From NCBI RefSeq assembly GCF_007990775.1, contig NZ_BJXB01000006.1, positions 1 to 64,000 on the forward strand: a stretch of DNA of 64,000 bases, in the 5' to 3' direction. The stretch comes from Deinococcus cellulosilyticus NBRC 106333 = KACC 11606 (GTDB taxonomy: Bacteria; Deinococcota; Deinococci; Deinococcales; Deinococcaceae). Position numbers and translations under genes: made by a program. Positions 8,668-16,843 of this stretch are shown here, piece by piece; the stretch's first letter is position 1; each line of letters opens with the position of its first letter. The notes under the pieces are model-generated. The model saw nothing but the letters and a program-made list of their open reading frames with translations. It made no database searches and had not been told where the DNA came from.

Positions 8668-9342
8668 TCAGATGAAGTCTTTTTTGCGGTTTTGAATGAT
8701 CAGGGTCAGCACCATCAGACCTGCTGCCAGGAGCAGTTCCGTGCCCAGCAAGGTCAGGGCGGTCTGGTCCCAGATGATTTCGCTGCCGGACAGGGTGCCA
8801 GCCATGGAAGACCGGTTGGCCACCAGATACAGGAAAGCCTGAAACGCCAGATTGCCCACCACGATGGTGACAATGGTCCAGTTCTGGGACTCGGTGGTGA
8901 GGGCCACGGTCAGCAGCAGGCAGTAATTGACGAAAAGTTCCAGCAGGATCACCACGGCAAATGGAACCAGACCGTCTGGCAGTTCTGGTCGGGAGGCAAT
9001 GGCCGCCAGGGTGCCCAGCAGGAGGGTCAGGAAGGGCACCAGAAAGATCAGAAGGTTTGCAAGGATTTTGGCGACGCTGTACTCGCGGGATGAGATCGGC
9101 AGACCCATCACAAAGGTGAGGGTGTGCTCAGACCTTTCCTGGATGACGGTGGCCATCACCAGATGGATGCCCAGAGAGATCAGCAGGGTGATCAGCAGGA
9201 TGCCACCTGCAGAGAAAGTGAGCTGGTTTCCGCTGGACAGCAGAACCAGAGAGAAAGCCCCTCCCAGCAGGTAGATCAGGATGGTCCAGCGGTGAAAGGA
9301 CCAGTCTTTCAGAATGAGTCGGGTCACCATGGGGCTGTTCAT
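8668..9342 (-). CDS. ABC-2 type transporter permease
   Basis: This is an integral membrane protein of 224 residues with about six hydrophobic segments, consistent with an ABC-2/ABC-exporter permease subunit. Its ATG overlaps the stop of the ATPase gene by four bases (ATGA, 9339-9342), so the two are translationally coupled and should form one exporter. The N-terminus, with RLILKDWSFHRW before the first helix, is typical of small Deinococcus/Firmicutes permeases partnered with YtrA-type regulators. The exported substrate is unknown. Antimicrobial peptide or cell-envelope stress detoxification is the usual role for such GntR-linked exporters, inferred from context only. Confidence 0.85.
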   Translation of the reverse strand: MNSPMVTRLILKDWSFHRWTILIYLLGGAFSLVLLSSGNQLTFSAGGILLITLLISLGIHLVMATVIQERSEHTLTFVMGLPISSREYSVAKILANLLIFLVPFLTLLLGTLAAIASRPELPDGLVPFAVVILLELFVNYCLLLTVALTTESQNWTIVTIVVGNLAFQAFLYLVANRSSMAGTLSGSEIIWDQTALTLLGTELLLAAGLMVLTLIIQNRKKDFI

Positions 9343-10235
9343 GACATCTGCCTCGCTCTTCGGTGCTGCACACTTTCCACAAAAATCTCCTCCAGGGTGA
9401 GGGGCTCAATGGCCCGGACCACGGCTCCAGCGGAATGCAGCAGGGAGGTGCAACTGGAATCGAAACGGCTGGTGGTGACCACTGCCGTCTGGCCGCTTCC
9501 CCGGACATCCACCGTGCCTTGCAGGGTGGGAAGCTCCACCCCTGGTGGGACGTCGATGCGCAGGCGTCTCCAGCGTTCCAGAAAGCTCTCCCGATCATCG
9601 GTGTCGATGATCCTGCCCTGGTCCATGAAGGTGATCTGGTCGGAAATCTGTTCCACATCCCGGGTGTTGTGGGAGGAAAACAGCACGGTGTGGTCCTCCT
9701 GGGCCAGCACTTCCATCAGGGCACCGAGCACCTCATGGCGGGCAACAGGGTCGAGTCCGGTGGTGGGTTCATCCAGAATCAGCAGCCTTGGCCTGCGGGC
9801 CAGCACCAGCAGGAGGGCGGCCTTGACCCTTTGCCCGTGGGAGAATCTGCGCAGGTGCTGTCGGGGTTTCAGCTCGAACCTTTGCATCAGGTCCTCTGCG
9901 TACTTCTGGTCCCAGCCTGGATAGATGGACCGCACGAATCTCATGTGCCATTCCAGGGTCGCCTGCCCGTAAAGCCGCATGTCCTCAGAGACAAAGCCCA
10001 CCTGTGCCTTGATGGGAATTTGCTGTTCTGGCATGGGTTTGTCCAGCACCCGCACCTGGCCTGCATCCTGGTGGATCAGGCCCATCAGGATGCGAATGGT
10101 GGTGGATTTGCCTGCCCCGTTCGCGCCAATCAGGCCCATGATGCTTCCGGTGGGAAGCTCCAGGTTGATGCCATCCAGCAGAAAGTGGCGGTATTTTTTC
10201 ACCACACCACACAGTTCCAGGGCCAGGGTGCTCAT
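9339..10235 (-). CDS. ABC transporter ATP-binding protein (CcmA/YtrB-like)
   Basis: This is the cytoplasmic ATPase of the small ABC exporter, 298 residues. Walker A is GANGAGKST, the signature region is FSHGQRVKAA (a variant of LSGGQ), Walker B is LLILDEPTTGLD, and the H-loop histidine is in LFSSHNTRD. After the nucleotide-binding domain, about 80 C-terminal residues form the usual extra domain of this export family. Its start overlaps the stop of the GntR regulator by four bases and its stop overlaps the permease start by four bases, so regulator, ATPase and permease form one coupled operon. Drug or peptide export is the common family role, not demonstrated here. Confidence 0.93.
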   Translation of the reverse strand: MSTLALELCGVVKKYRHFLLDGINLELPTGSIMGLIGANGAGKSTTIRILMGLIHQDAGQVRVLDKPMPEQQIPIKAQVGFVSEDMRLYGQATLEWHMRFVRSIYPGWDQKYAEDLMQRFELKPRQHLRRFSHGQRVKAALLLVLARRPRLLILDEPTTGLDPVARHEVLGALMEVLAQEDHTVLFSSHNTRDVEQISDQITFMDQGRIIDTDDRESFLERWRRLRIDVPPGVELPTLQGTVDVRGSGQTAVVTTSRFDSSCTSLLHSAGAVVRAIEPLTLEEIFVESVQHRRARQMS

Positions 10236-10630
10236 GCTTGCTCTTTTTTCAGCAGCCTGAGGTGCTGTCTGAGCTGGTGCATCAGGTCCTGTTCGGTGTG
10301 TCCGAGCACTTCAGCCAGTTTTGCTGCCTGCTGGAGGTGCTGGTGCAGTTCCTCTTCGATGCGGGCGGTTTCGGGGGTGTTTCTGGCCGAGACGAAAGAG
10401 CCCCGTCCTTGCTGGGTGACAATGACCCCTTCTGCTTCCAGATCTCCATAGGCCCTTTTGACTGTGATGACACTGACTTGCAGGTCAATGGCGAGCTGCC
10501 GGATGGAGGGCATCTCCATGCCTGGAGCCCAGTCTCCCAGCATGATTTTGTGCCGGATCTGTTCCATGATCTGCTGGTACATCGGTCGGGGGTCCGTCTG
10601 GGAAATCACCAGCTCGGTGTGTCTATTCAT
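10232..10630 (-). CDS. GntR family (YtrA subfamily) transcriptional regulator
   Basis: This is a DNA-binding repressor of 132 residues, starting at ATG 10630. The long upstream reading frame is not used, since the -10 box ends only 6 bases before this ATG. Residues 10-80 form the GntR winged helix-turn-helix (PMYQQIMEQIRHKIMLGDW, then MPSIRQLAIDLQVS, then GDLEAEGVI). A short helical C-terminal tail rather than a large ligand-binding domain places it in the YtrA subfamily. It heads the operon for an ABC exporter and hydrolase and very likely autoregulates it. The region over its promoter contains short inverted GTGCATA/GTATAC-type elements that could be its operator. Confidence 0.9.
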   Translation of the reverse strand: MNRHTELVISQTDPRPMYQQIMEQIRHKIMLGDWAPGMEMPSIRQLAIDLQVSVITVKRAYGDLEAEGVIVTQQGRGSFVSARNTPETARIEEELHQHLQQAAKLAEVLGHTEQDLMHQLRQHLRLLKKEQA

Positions 10631-10636
10631 ATGCAC

Positions 10637-10642
10637 AGTATA
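10637..10642 (-). promoter_or_regulatory. -10 box for a leaderless gntR transcript
   Basis: TATACT on the minus strand is followed by six bases and then ATG 10630, so transcription would begin at or next to the start codon. No Shine-Dalgarno sequence fits in the gap. The flanking GTGCATA-type sequences (10630-10665) could bind the regulator itself. Confidence 0.6.
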
Positions 10643-10762
10643 CACAATTGGTAGAGTGTGCATACCACTTGACCATCTCATGAAGGTGACACTCGATTCA
10701 GAAGTGACCGTGAGCACGTCACAGTGCAGCGAAATCCGTATGATCAGAAAGGGAGGAACACC

Positions 10763-13276
10763 TTGAAACCCTTTCACCGAACCCTTGCCCTGATGGGTGC
10801 ACTGCTGCTGCCTGCAGCCAGTGCGCAGACCCATGTGGAACTGATTCTGGACGCCTCGGGCAGCATGTACACCAAACTGCCTGAAGGGGGACAGACCCGA
10901 ATCCAGGTTGCCAGAGATGTGCTGAGCAGCTTCATTGGCAGCCTGCCTGAAGACCCTGAACTGAATGTCGGCCTGCGCATCTATGGGGCCAAGACCACCG
11001 CCGGTACCCCCGGTTCCTGTGAAGACAGCGAACTGGTGCTCCCCATGAAAGGGGTTGACCGTGCAGCACTGCAGGACACGGTCAAACGAACCAACCCCAA
11101 AGGGGCCACCCCCATTGCCTACTCCCTGTTGAAAGCAGCAGAAGACTTCCCCAACACACCCGGCAAGAAACTGATCGTGCTGGTCACCGACGGTCAGGAA
11201 TCCTGCAGGGGAGACCTCAAAGCCACCATGGAGGCCTTCAAAAAACGCGGCATTGATGTGGACCTGCGCATCATTGGCATCGACCTCGATGAGCGGGCCG
11301 TGCAGAGCTTCCAGGGCGTGGGCACCATCGAAAACACCCGCACTGCAGGTGCACTGGCAAGCGCACTGGGAAGGGCCGTCGAGAATGTGGCCCGTGCAGA
11401 AGTCCGGACCATCCCGGTGACCGTTCAGTTGACCCGTGACGGTCAACCCGACCCGGGAGGCAGTCGTGTGTACTTGACTGACACTGTGGAACGCAGCAGG
11501 CAGTATGACCTCTCTCCGACGGGACGGGCAGGAGAGTTCATGGCCAGTGTCCCCGCAGGCAGCTATGAGGCCACTGTGGAGAGCCCCGGTCAGGAGAGGC
11601 GCACCTACTCTGGCATCAATGTCAATGTGGGTGCTCCAAACCGGTTCAGCTTTGAAACCCAGAAACTGGACAACAGGGTCACCCTGACCTACGCCACAAA
11701 GTCACCCCTGGCAGGCAGCAAACTGGAAGTCAATTACGCTGGAGCTCCCGCTACCGGTGAAGGCTGGATTGCCCTGACCACCCCGGACGCCCCTGAGGGC
11801 AACTACCTGAACTGGGCTCCGGTGAAAGGCGCACAGGGCGCAGTCGGTCTGACCGTCCCGGAGGAGATTCAGACTTACGTTTTCCGCTACCACTTCAAGA
11901 ACCCCGATGGCAGCATGCAGACCCTCGGCAAGAGTGAACCCTTCACACCACAGAAGACCACCGCCACCGTTCAGGTGCCCCAGGAGGTGCTGAGCGGTCA
12001 GGAATTCGAGGTGAAATGGACCGGGCCCTCCAACGAGGGGGATTATGTGACTGTGGTTCGCAAAGATGCCCCCGAGGGCTCTTACACCCAGTACTTCTAT
12101 GCCACCGCCAAAAATGAGAACAACAAACTTCCTGCTCCAGTGGAAGCCGGACAGTTCGAGGTGCGTTACGTGACCGGACAGGGCAACACCCTGGCCTCCA
12201 CCATCCTGAATGTCAAACTTGATGCATACAGTGTTTCTGGACCCACAGAAGCCATTGCTGGATCGCTGATCAAGGTGGATTGGAAAGGTGGTGGGGCCAC
12301 CGGAGACTACGTGACCATCGTCAAAGCAGGGGCTGCCGACAACGCCTACACCGACTATGAGTACGCCAAAAGCAACTCTGGGACCGCAGAACTGAAAACC
12401 CCTAGCCAGCCCGGAGAGTACGAAATCCGCTACAACACCGAGCGGGGAAAAGTCTACGCCAGAGCCAAAATCACCCTCAAAGCAGGGACTTACGGTCTGG
12501 AGTTCCCTGCAGAAGCCATTGCAGGCAGTGACCTCACCATCCAGTGGACCGGACCGGGCAACCCTGGCGATTACATCACCATCGTGCCCAAATCCGCAAA
12601 AGACGGCACCTACATGAGGTACGAGTACGCCCGTGCAGGGGACCCGGATGTGAAGATCAGCACACCCTCCACTCCCGGTGATGCCGAAGTGCGTTACATG
12701 AACGAGAGCGGCAATGTGGTGCTTTTCCGCAAGGACCTGAAACTGATCGGTGCAAAATACGATCTGGACTTTGCACGCACTGCACTGGCAGGCAGCCGCA
12801 TCCCCATCAAGTGGACGGGTCCCCAGAACCCTGGCGATTTCATCACCATCGTTCCAAAAGGCACCCAGGACGGACAGTATGGAGCCTGGGAGTACACCAC
12901 CAACAACCCTGTGAACATTCAGACCCCCAGAGCTCCCGGTGAGTACGAAATTCGATACATGAACGACCAGCAGGGGAACATTGTGATGCACCGGGAACCC
13001 CTCACCCTCACGGCACCAAAAGCCACCCTCAAAGCCCCTGCCAGTGTGAATGCAGGACAGGAATTCACCCTGGAATGGACCGGGCCTGCAGGAGATGGGG
13101 ACCAGATGGTGATCGTCAAGAAAGGCTCACCTTCAAGTGCAACCGACAACGCCATCTGGCCTGGAGAAGAGGCGAAGATCACCGTGAATGCACCAGACGA
13201 AGCTGGAAACTACGAGATCCGTTACCTGACGGGTGAAGGACAGGTGCTCATCAGCATTCCTCTCACCGTCAAATGA
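10763..13276 (+). CDS. Secreted VWA-domain protein with six Ig-like repeats
   Basis: This is a probable exported adhesion or scaffold protein of 837 residues. The likely start is TTG 10763, preceded by GGGAGGAACACC, giving a signal peptide (MKPFHRTLALMGALLLPAASA). Residues about 20-195 form a von Willebrand A domain with the MIDAS motif DASGS and the later TDGQE strand. The rest consists of a carboxypeptidase-regulatory-like linker followed by about six tandem beta-domains of roughly 75-85 residues, each with an AGS/AGQ start, a WTGP core, a GDY(V/I)TIV strand and an EIRY closing strand. It is a single gene ending in its own terminator. Function is inferred as cell-surface or periplasmic protein binding; the ligand is unknown. 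A longer start at 10724 is possible but would bury the signal peptide. Confidence 0.88.
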   Translation: MKPFHRTLALMGALLLPAASAQTHVELILDASGSMYTKLPEGGQTRIQVARDVLSSFIGSLPEDPELNVGLRIYGAKTTAGTPGSCEDSELVLPMKGVDRAALQDTVKRTNPKGATPIAYSLLKAAEDFPNTPGKKLIVLVTDGQESCRGDLKATMEAFKKRGIDVDLRIIGIDLDERAVQSFQGVGTIENTRTAGALASALGRAVENVARAEVRTIPVTVQLTRDGQPDPGGSRVYLTDTVERSRQYDLSPTGRAGEFMASVPAGSYEATVESPGQERRTYSGINVNVGAPNRFSFETQKLDNRVTLTYATKSPLAGSKLEVNYAGAPATGEGWIALTTPDAPEGNYLNWAPVKGAQGAVGLTVPEEIQTYVFRYHFKNPDGSMQTLGKSEPFTPQKTTATVQVPQEVLSGQEFEVKWTGPSNEGDYVTVVRKDAPEGSYTQYFYATAKNENNKLPAPVEAGQFEVRYVTGQGNTLASTILNVKLDAYSVSGPTEAIAGSLIKVDWKGGGATGDYVTIVKAGAADNAYTDYEYAKSNSGTAELKTPSQPGEYEIRYNTERGKVYARAKITLKAGTYGLEFPAEAIAGSDLTIQWTGPGNPGDYITIVPKSAKDGTYMRYEYARAGDPDVKISTPSTPGDAEVRYMNESGNVVLFRKDLKLIGAKYDLDFARTALAGSRIPIKWTGPQNPGDFITIVPKGTQDGQYGAWEYTTNNPVNIQTPRAPGEYEIRYMNDQQGNIVMHREPLTLTAPKATLKAPASVNAGQEFTLEWTGPAGDGDQMVIVKKGSPSSATDNAIWPGEEAKITVNAPDEAGNYEIRYLTGEGQVLISIPLTVK

Positions 13277-13293
13277 GAGGCTGAAATTCCATC

Positions 13294-13317
13294 AAGCTCC
13301 CCGCAAGGGGAGTTTTT
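13294..13317. terminator. Intrinsic terminator after the VWA gene
   Basis: The stem CTCCCC/GGGGAG with a GCAA tetraloop is followed by TTTTT (13313-13317). A-T pairs extend it on both sides, so it could serve the convergent cyclase gene as well, whose stop codon abuts it. Confidence 0.85.
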
Positions 13318-15203
13318 CAATTCTGGCAGGAGCCGTTCTGTCGGTACAGGTCGTTTTTCTGGCTGCTCTTGATCCGGTACATGGTGTGATCGGCATGGAT
13401 CAGCAGGGTATGCTGGTCCTGGGCGTCATCTGGAAAGATGCTGATGCCAATGCTGGCCGTCACATGGACCGTGTGGCCCAGCAACTCAAAAGGCTGACGG
13501 ACCAGACCCAGCAAATCCTCGGCCACCCGCTCCACATCTTCACGCCTGTGAATGTCGTTCAGGAGCACTGCGAACTCGTCTCCACTCATGCGGGCGAGGG
13601 TGTCGCTCTGCCGGATGCGGGTGGACCATCGTTCTCCAGCGGCTTTCAGGAGCAGGTCACCGATGTGGTGTCCGCAAGAGTCGTTCACGTTTTTGAAGCC
13701 GTCCAGATCCATGAACAGCACAGCCAGTTTGCTTTCCTTCCTGCGGGCGTAAGCCAGGGCCTGATGCAGGCGGTCATGGAACAGCACCCGGTTGGGAAGC
13801 CCGGTCAGGGCGTCATGAAAGGCCATGTGCTCAATGCGGTCCATCAGTTCCCGTTGCTCCAGCGAAACCGACACCTGGTTGGCAATTGCCCGCATCAATT
13901 CCAGATCTTCTTGCGTGAAATCCGGGTCATCCAGATGGTTCAGGGCAGTGAGGGTCCCCACCGCCAGGTTGCGGTCCCGGTAATGCAATGGCACCACGAT
14001 GATGGAACCCACCTTCTGTTCCATGCGCCCTGCCTGCACTTCTGGACTTTCCCTGGGATCTGGAAGGTTCTTCGGAGAAAACGCAGGTGTTTGCTCCCGG
14101 ATCACCCATCCGGTCAGACCATTCATCAATTCGCCGTAAGAGACCATCCTGAGGGTGTCAGACCCTGAAGAGCATATGGCTCCGGCCACCACCACCTGCT
14201 CCAGATGGTTCAGCTTGAAGATGCTGCACCAGCGGGCAGAAATCGCTTCAATCACAATGTGGCAGATGCGGTTGAGCAGTTCCTGTAAGGTCGTTGCCTC
14301 CTGCACGGCCTCACTGACCTGATAAAGGGCCTGGACCCTTTTGAGGTCAGCCTTGCTGCGTTCGAGCAGCACGCTCGCCTCGGTGTACAGGGAACGGTAA
14401 CGTTCTTCGCTGGCCTGCAGGCTCTGGTGGGCCACTTTGAGGTGGGTGATGTCGGTGGCGATGCCCAGCACCTGATTCTGGTGAAAAGGGGTGTGCAGAA
14501 ACTGTTTGACGGTCTGCAGGTACCGCCTGTTGCCCTGAGGATCGGTGATGGTTTCTTCTTCGATCACCACCCTCTGTCTGTTCTCAATCACCAGGCGGTC
14601 TGCTTCCCGGTACTTTTCGACCTGCTGCAGGTCCATCTGAAAATCGAGATCGGTCTTGCCCAGCATCTGTTCTGGTGTGGTGCCGTAAGTCTCAGCCAGG
14701 GCACGATTGGCCAGCGTGAATCGCCCCTCCTGGTCCTTGGCGAAGATCAGGCTGGAGCTCAGGTCTGCAATGTGTTGCAGCACAGCGGCCTGTCCGGTTT
14801 CCAGCTCTGTCAGATTCCAGTCAGAAATGGGCTGCAGCTGGAACAGAACGGCATCTTTTAAAGGGACCATCAGGCAGACCTGCTGATCCAATACCAGACG
14901 AGAAGGTTCCCGAAACTGCACGTCCAGATGGAACAGGGTGGTTTTCTGGTGCTGCAACACCTCAGGCATCAGATGGGAAAAGCCCGGAGAGGCCTCATCC
15001 TCCATGGCCCCTTTCACCCTGAGTGGGCACAGGTCCTGTTCGAACTGCCGGGTGCACTGCTCCTGCGGCACCCTGAGGAGGCCAGCAAAGCGGGCATTCA
15101 CCCACACATACCTGGCTGAAGCATCCAGGATGAACACCCATCCCGGGAGGGCAGACCACCACTCTGTCGCTGCATCTGCGTCCATGGTGATTTCATTGTG
15201 CAC
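13317..15203 (-). CDS. PAS-GAF-GGDEF diguanylate cyclase
   Basis: This is a cytoplasmic enzyme predicted to make cyclic di-GMP from GTP, 628 residues from GTG 15203 (GAGG 7 bases upstream); ATG 15185 is the alternative start. Two PAS regions (about 10-110 and 145-260) are followed by a GAF domain (about 300-450) and a GGDEF domain (about 465-625). The active-site loop reads SGDEF near residue 540; the S replacement is tolerated in active enzymes because D, E and F are kept. The inhibitory I-site RQSD lies exactly five residues upstream, so product feedback is expected. No EAL domain is present. The gene diverges from the contractile-injection operon, sharing a 108-base intergenic region with it. 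Confidence 0.93.
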   Translation of the reverse strand: MHNEITMDADAATEWWSALPGWVFILDASARYVWVNARFAGLLRVPQEQCTRQFEQDLCPLRVKGAMEDEASPGFSHLMPEVLQHQKTTLFHLDVQFREPSRLVLDQQVCLMVPLKDAVLFQLQPISDWNLTELETGQAAVLQHIADLSSSLIFAKDQEGRFTLANRALAETYGTTPEQMLGKTDLDFQMDLQQVEKYREADRLVIENRQRVVIEEETITDPQGNRRYLQTVKQFLHTPFHQNQVLGIATDITHLKVAHQSLQASEERYRSLYTEASVLLERSKADLKRVQALYQVSEAVQEATTLQELLNRICHIVIEAISARWCSIFKLNHLEQVVVAGAICSSGSDTLRMVSYGELMNGLTGWVIREQTPAFSPKNLPDPRESPEVQAGRMEQKVGSIIVVPLHYRDRNLAVGTLTALNHLDDPDFTQEDLELMRAIANQVSVSLEQRELMDRIEHMAFHDALTGLPNRVLFHDRLHQALAYARRKESKLAVLFMDLDGFKNVNDSCGHHIGDLLLKAAGERWSTRIRQSDTLARMSGDEFAVLLNDIHRREDVERVAEDLLGLVRQPFELLGHTVHVTASIGISIFPDDAQDQHTLLIHADHTMYRIKSSQKNDLYRQNGSCQN

Positions 15204-15224
15204 CCTGAGGCCTCACAGAAGTCC

Positions 15225-15239
15225 ACATCTGGCAGATGT
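15225..15239. repeat. Inverted repeat in the cyclase/eCIS divergent promoter region
   Basis: ACATCT-GGC-AGATGT is a perfect inverted repeat with 6-bp arms, lying immediately upstream of the 11-bp direct repeats. It is a candidate operator for a dimeric regulator acting on either divergent gene. Confidence 0.5.
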
Positions 15240-15240
15240 C

Positions 15241-15294
15241 GGAACGATTCTGGAACGAATGTGGAACGCTGCTGGATCACGCTGCATTTACCAT
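15241..15294 (+). promoter_or_regulatory. GGAACG iterons and -10 box of the eCIS operon
   Basis: GGAACG occurs at 15241, 15252 and 15263, giving an exact 11-bp period, and a degenerate fourth copy GGATCA is at 15274. A TANNNT-type -10, TACCAT, follows at 15289-15294, and the first eCIS start codon is at 15312. There is no good -35. Direct repeats on one helix face next to a -10 without a -35 are the arrangement used by SARP/BTAD activators. Confidence 0.6.
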
Positions 15295-15311
15295 GCAACC
15301 ACGAGGTGAAT

Positions 15312-15488
15312 ATGCAGAGAAAACGCATGGTGTTTCTGGTGCGCCTGTGGGTCGAAGACCGGCCTCTGGGTGTGCGGATTTACGGCAACCTGTCGGAGGT
15401 CACCACCGAAACCCACCTCAAGATTCACAACTTCACCGAGCTCAAAGCCCAGCTCAGGCGTCTGATCCTGCGGGTGAAGCATGGCTAG
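15312..15488 (+). CDS. Small eCIS-operon leader protein, 58 aa
   Basis: This is a short basic protein (MQRKRMVFLVRLWVEDRPLG...) of 58 residues. Its start at 15312 is set by GAGGTGA three bases upstream, and its stop overlaps the next start codon by eight bases. It is the first gene of the contractile-injection operon. I do not recognise a named family. It could be a small structural or assembly factor; it has no signal peptide or membrane helix. Tight overlap with the tail-terminator gene and codon-like composition support it being real. The function is unknown. Confidence 0.6.
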   Translation: MQRKRMVFLVRLWVEDRPLGVRIYGNLSEVTTETHLKIHNFTELKAQLRRLILRVKHG

Positions 15489-16086
15489 CTCGCTTGCCAT
15501 CGCTGCCGTGGCAGATGCCATCAAGCGGCTTTTTGACCAGCAATTCAAGCAGGACCACCCGAACCATCCGGTGGTGACCTCCCTGACGGTGCAACTCACC
15601 CGAGGGCAGGACATCGCCGGGAGCACCGCCATCAGCCCGGGAACCCTGCTGGTGTTCATTCCGAGGGTGGTCCCGAACCTTTCCACCCGAAACCGCCTCC
15701 CGGAAGACCGTCCCAGTGGCAAAAGGTATTACCCGAGCCTGCCTGTGGACATCCACTTTGTGCTGCTTCCGGTGCTGAAAAGCGCTGCAGTCCACTACGA
15801 ATTTCTGGGCTGGATCTACCGGACCCTGGACGACCACCCCGTGCTGCCTGCGGGTTTCCTGAATGCCGGGGCGCTCGGAACGGTTTTTGCTCCAGATGAG
15901 TTTGTGGAGATTCATCTGGAAGCTCCTTCCATGTCGGATTACGTGGCTGCCTTCGAGGTGAACAAGACCCGGCTGGACGCAGGGGTGTCCTGTGTGGCCC
16001 GCGCGGTCAGCCTGGAATCCACCCGGCAGATCGAAACCCACCCTGAAGTGCAGGTGCAGGACTGGAGGTTTGAAACGTGGAAGTGA
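15481..16086 (+). CDS. eCIS tail-terminator/cap protein (Afp16/Pvc16, DUF4255-like)
   Basis: This is a predicted terminator of the tube-sheath complex, 201 residues. The N-terminal region (LAIAAVADAIKRLFDQQF, and VVTSLTVQLTRGQD) followed by the conserved 'LPVDIHFVLLPVLKSAAVHYEFLGWI' type segment is the Pvc16/DUF4255 pattern, including the leucine-rich stretch before a YxFLGW motif. In related systems this protein caps the end distal to the baseplate, fixes tail length and attaches to the last sheath ring. It overlaps the small upstream gene by eight bases and the next gene by up to ten bases, consistent with coordinated translation. Some eCIS members are longer through a C-terminal extension that is absent here. 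Confidence 0.85.
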   Translation: MASSLAIAAVADAIKRLFDQQFKQDHPNHPVVTSLTVQLTRGQDIAGSTAISPGTLLVFIPRVVPNLSTRNRLPEDRPSGKRYYPSLPVDIHFVLLPVLKSAAVHYEFLGWIYRTLDDHPVLPAGFLNAGALGTVFAPDEFVEIHLEAPSMSDYVAAFEVNKTRLDAGVSCVARAVSLESTRQIETHPEVQVQDWRFETWK

Positions 16087-16799
16087 ACGTTCGGATTTCC
16101 GATCTGGGGATGCGTTTCTTCGACAGCATCGTCGGTGCTTTTGTGGGGGAGGGGTTGCAGGTGACGGTCCACCCTGCAGGTTTTCCCCACCTGAAAAGGA
16201 GGCTGACCAGCAACCTTTCCGGGGTCTATCACCTGCCGCCCCGCCTGACCGGCAATGAGGCTACCCATTTTTCCAGCCCAATGATGCATGTCCTGACGGT
16301 GGAAGATCCCCTTGGAAGGTACCTGCCTTATGCCCTCAACCTCAGCCTGCCCTTCAAAGGACTGTTTGATGGAGGCTCAGGGAAGGAGTATCTTCCACTG
16401 TTTCCTGCTCCAGCGTATCCCGTTGCACACGGCGTCAAGGTCCATGCCAGCCTGCGCACCCAGACCCTGGACCCCATGCCCTGGGCAGTGGTGAGGGTCA
16501 CCCTGGGTGCAAATGGCAAAGCGGTCAGTGCCACAGGTCTGGCCGACCACAAGGGTGAGGTCTACCTGTCGGTTCCTCTGCCTGCCTACCTCCCCCAGGC
16601 GTCCAAAGGTCTGCTGGAGCAGGCTTACGCCGTGAAGGTTCAGGTGGGATGGGACATCACCCAGAAAGACAACCTGATTCCTGAGCTCACCGGAGCCCTG
16701 GGGGCCACGCTGGCCGATGTGACCGTCATCCCCACCACTGTTTCTTATGGACAGCCCCTGATTCTTCGCTCTGCAGGAAGCAGTTTCCTGCAGGTCTGA
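16077..16799 (+). CDS. Hypothetical eCIS protein with carboxypeptidase-regulatory-like beta domain
   Basis: This is a protein of 240 residues from GTG 16077, which has GGAGG eight bases upstream; GTG 16083, overlapping the previous stop as GTGA, is an alternative. The C-terminal half contains PWAVVRVTLGANGKAVSATGL followed by DHKGEVYLSVP, a pattern of an Ig-like/CarboxypepD-regulatory fold. The N-terminal half is beta-rich, with no signal peptide. It sits between the tail terminator and the sheath in the operon, where some eCIS clusters have one gene of unknown role. A structural accessory to the cap or sheath is likely; the exact function cannot be assigned. Confidence 0.65.
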   Translation: MEVNVRISDLGMRFFDSIVGAFVGEGLQVTVHPAGFPHLKRRLTSNLSGVYHLPPRLTGNEATHFSSPMMHVLTVEDPLGRYLPYALNLSLPFKGLFDGGSGKEYLPLFPAPAYPVAHGVKVHASLRTQTLDPMPWAVVRVTLGANGKAVSATGLADHKGEVYLSVPLPAYLPQASKGLLEQAYAVKVQVGWDITQKDNLIPELTGALGATLADVTVIPTTVSYGQPLILRSAGSSFLQV

Positions 16800-16843
16800 A
16801 CCGTCTGACTTGAAACCACCCGCACCCTGCACAAGGAGGAACC

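Noticed and set aside
11702..12991. Long reading frame of 429 codons on the strand opposite the VWA gene
   Set aside because: It lies entirely inside the plus-strand VWA gene, has no start signal and gives a low-complexity His/Gly/Val-rich protein typical of antisense shadows in GC-rich DNA.
15241..15284. CRISPR array
   Set aside because: The 11-bp direct repeats are adjacent without unique spacers, and no cas gene is present. They fit regulator-binding iterons.
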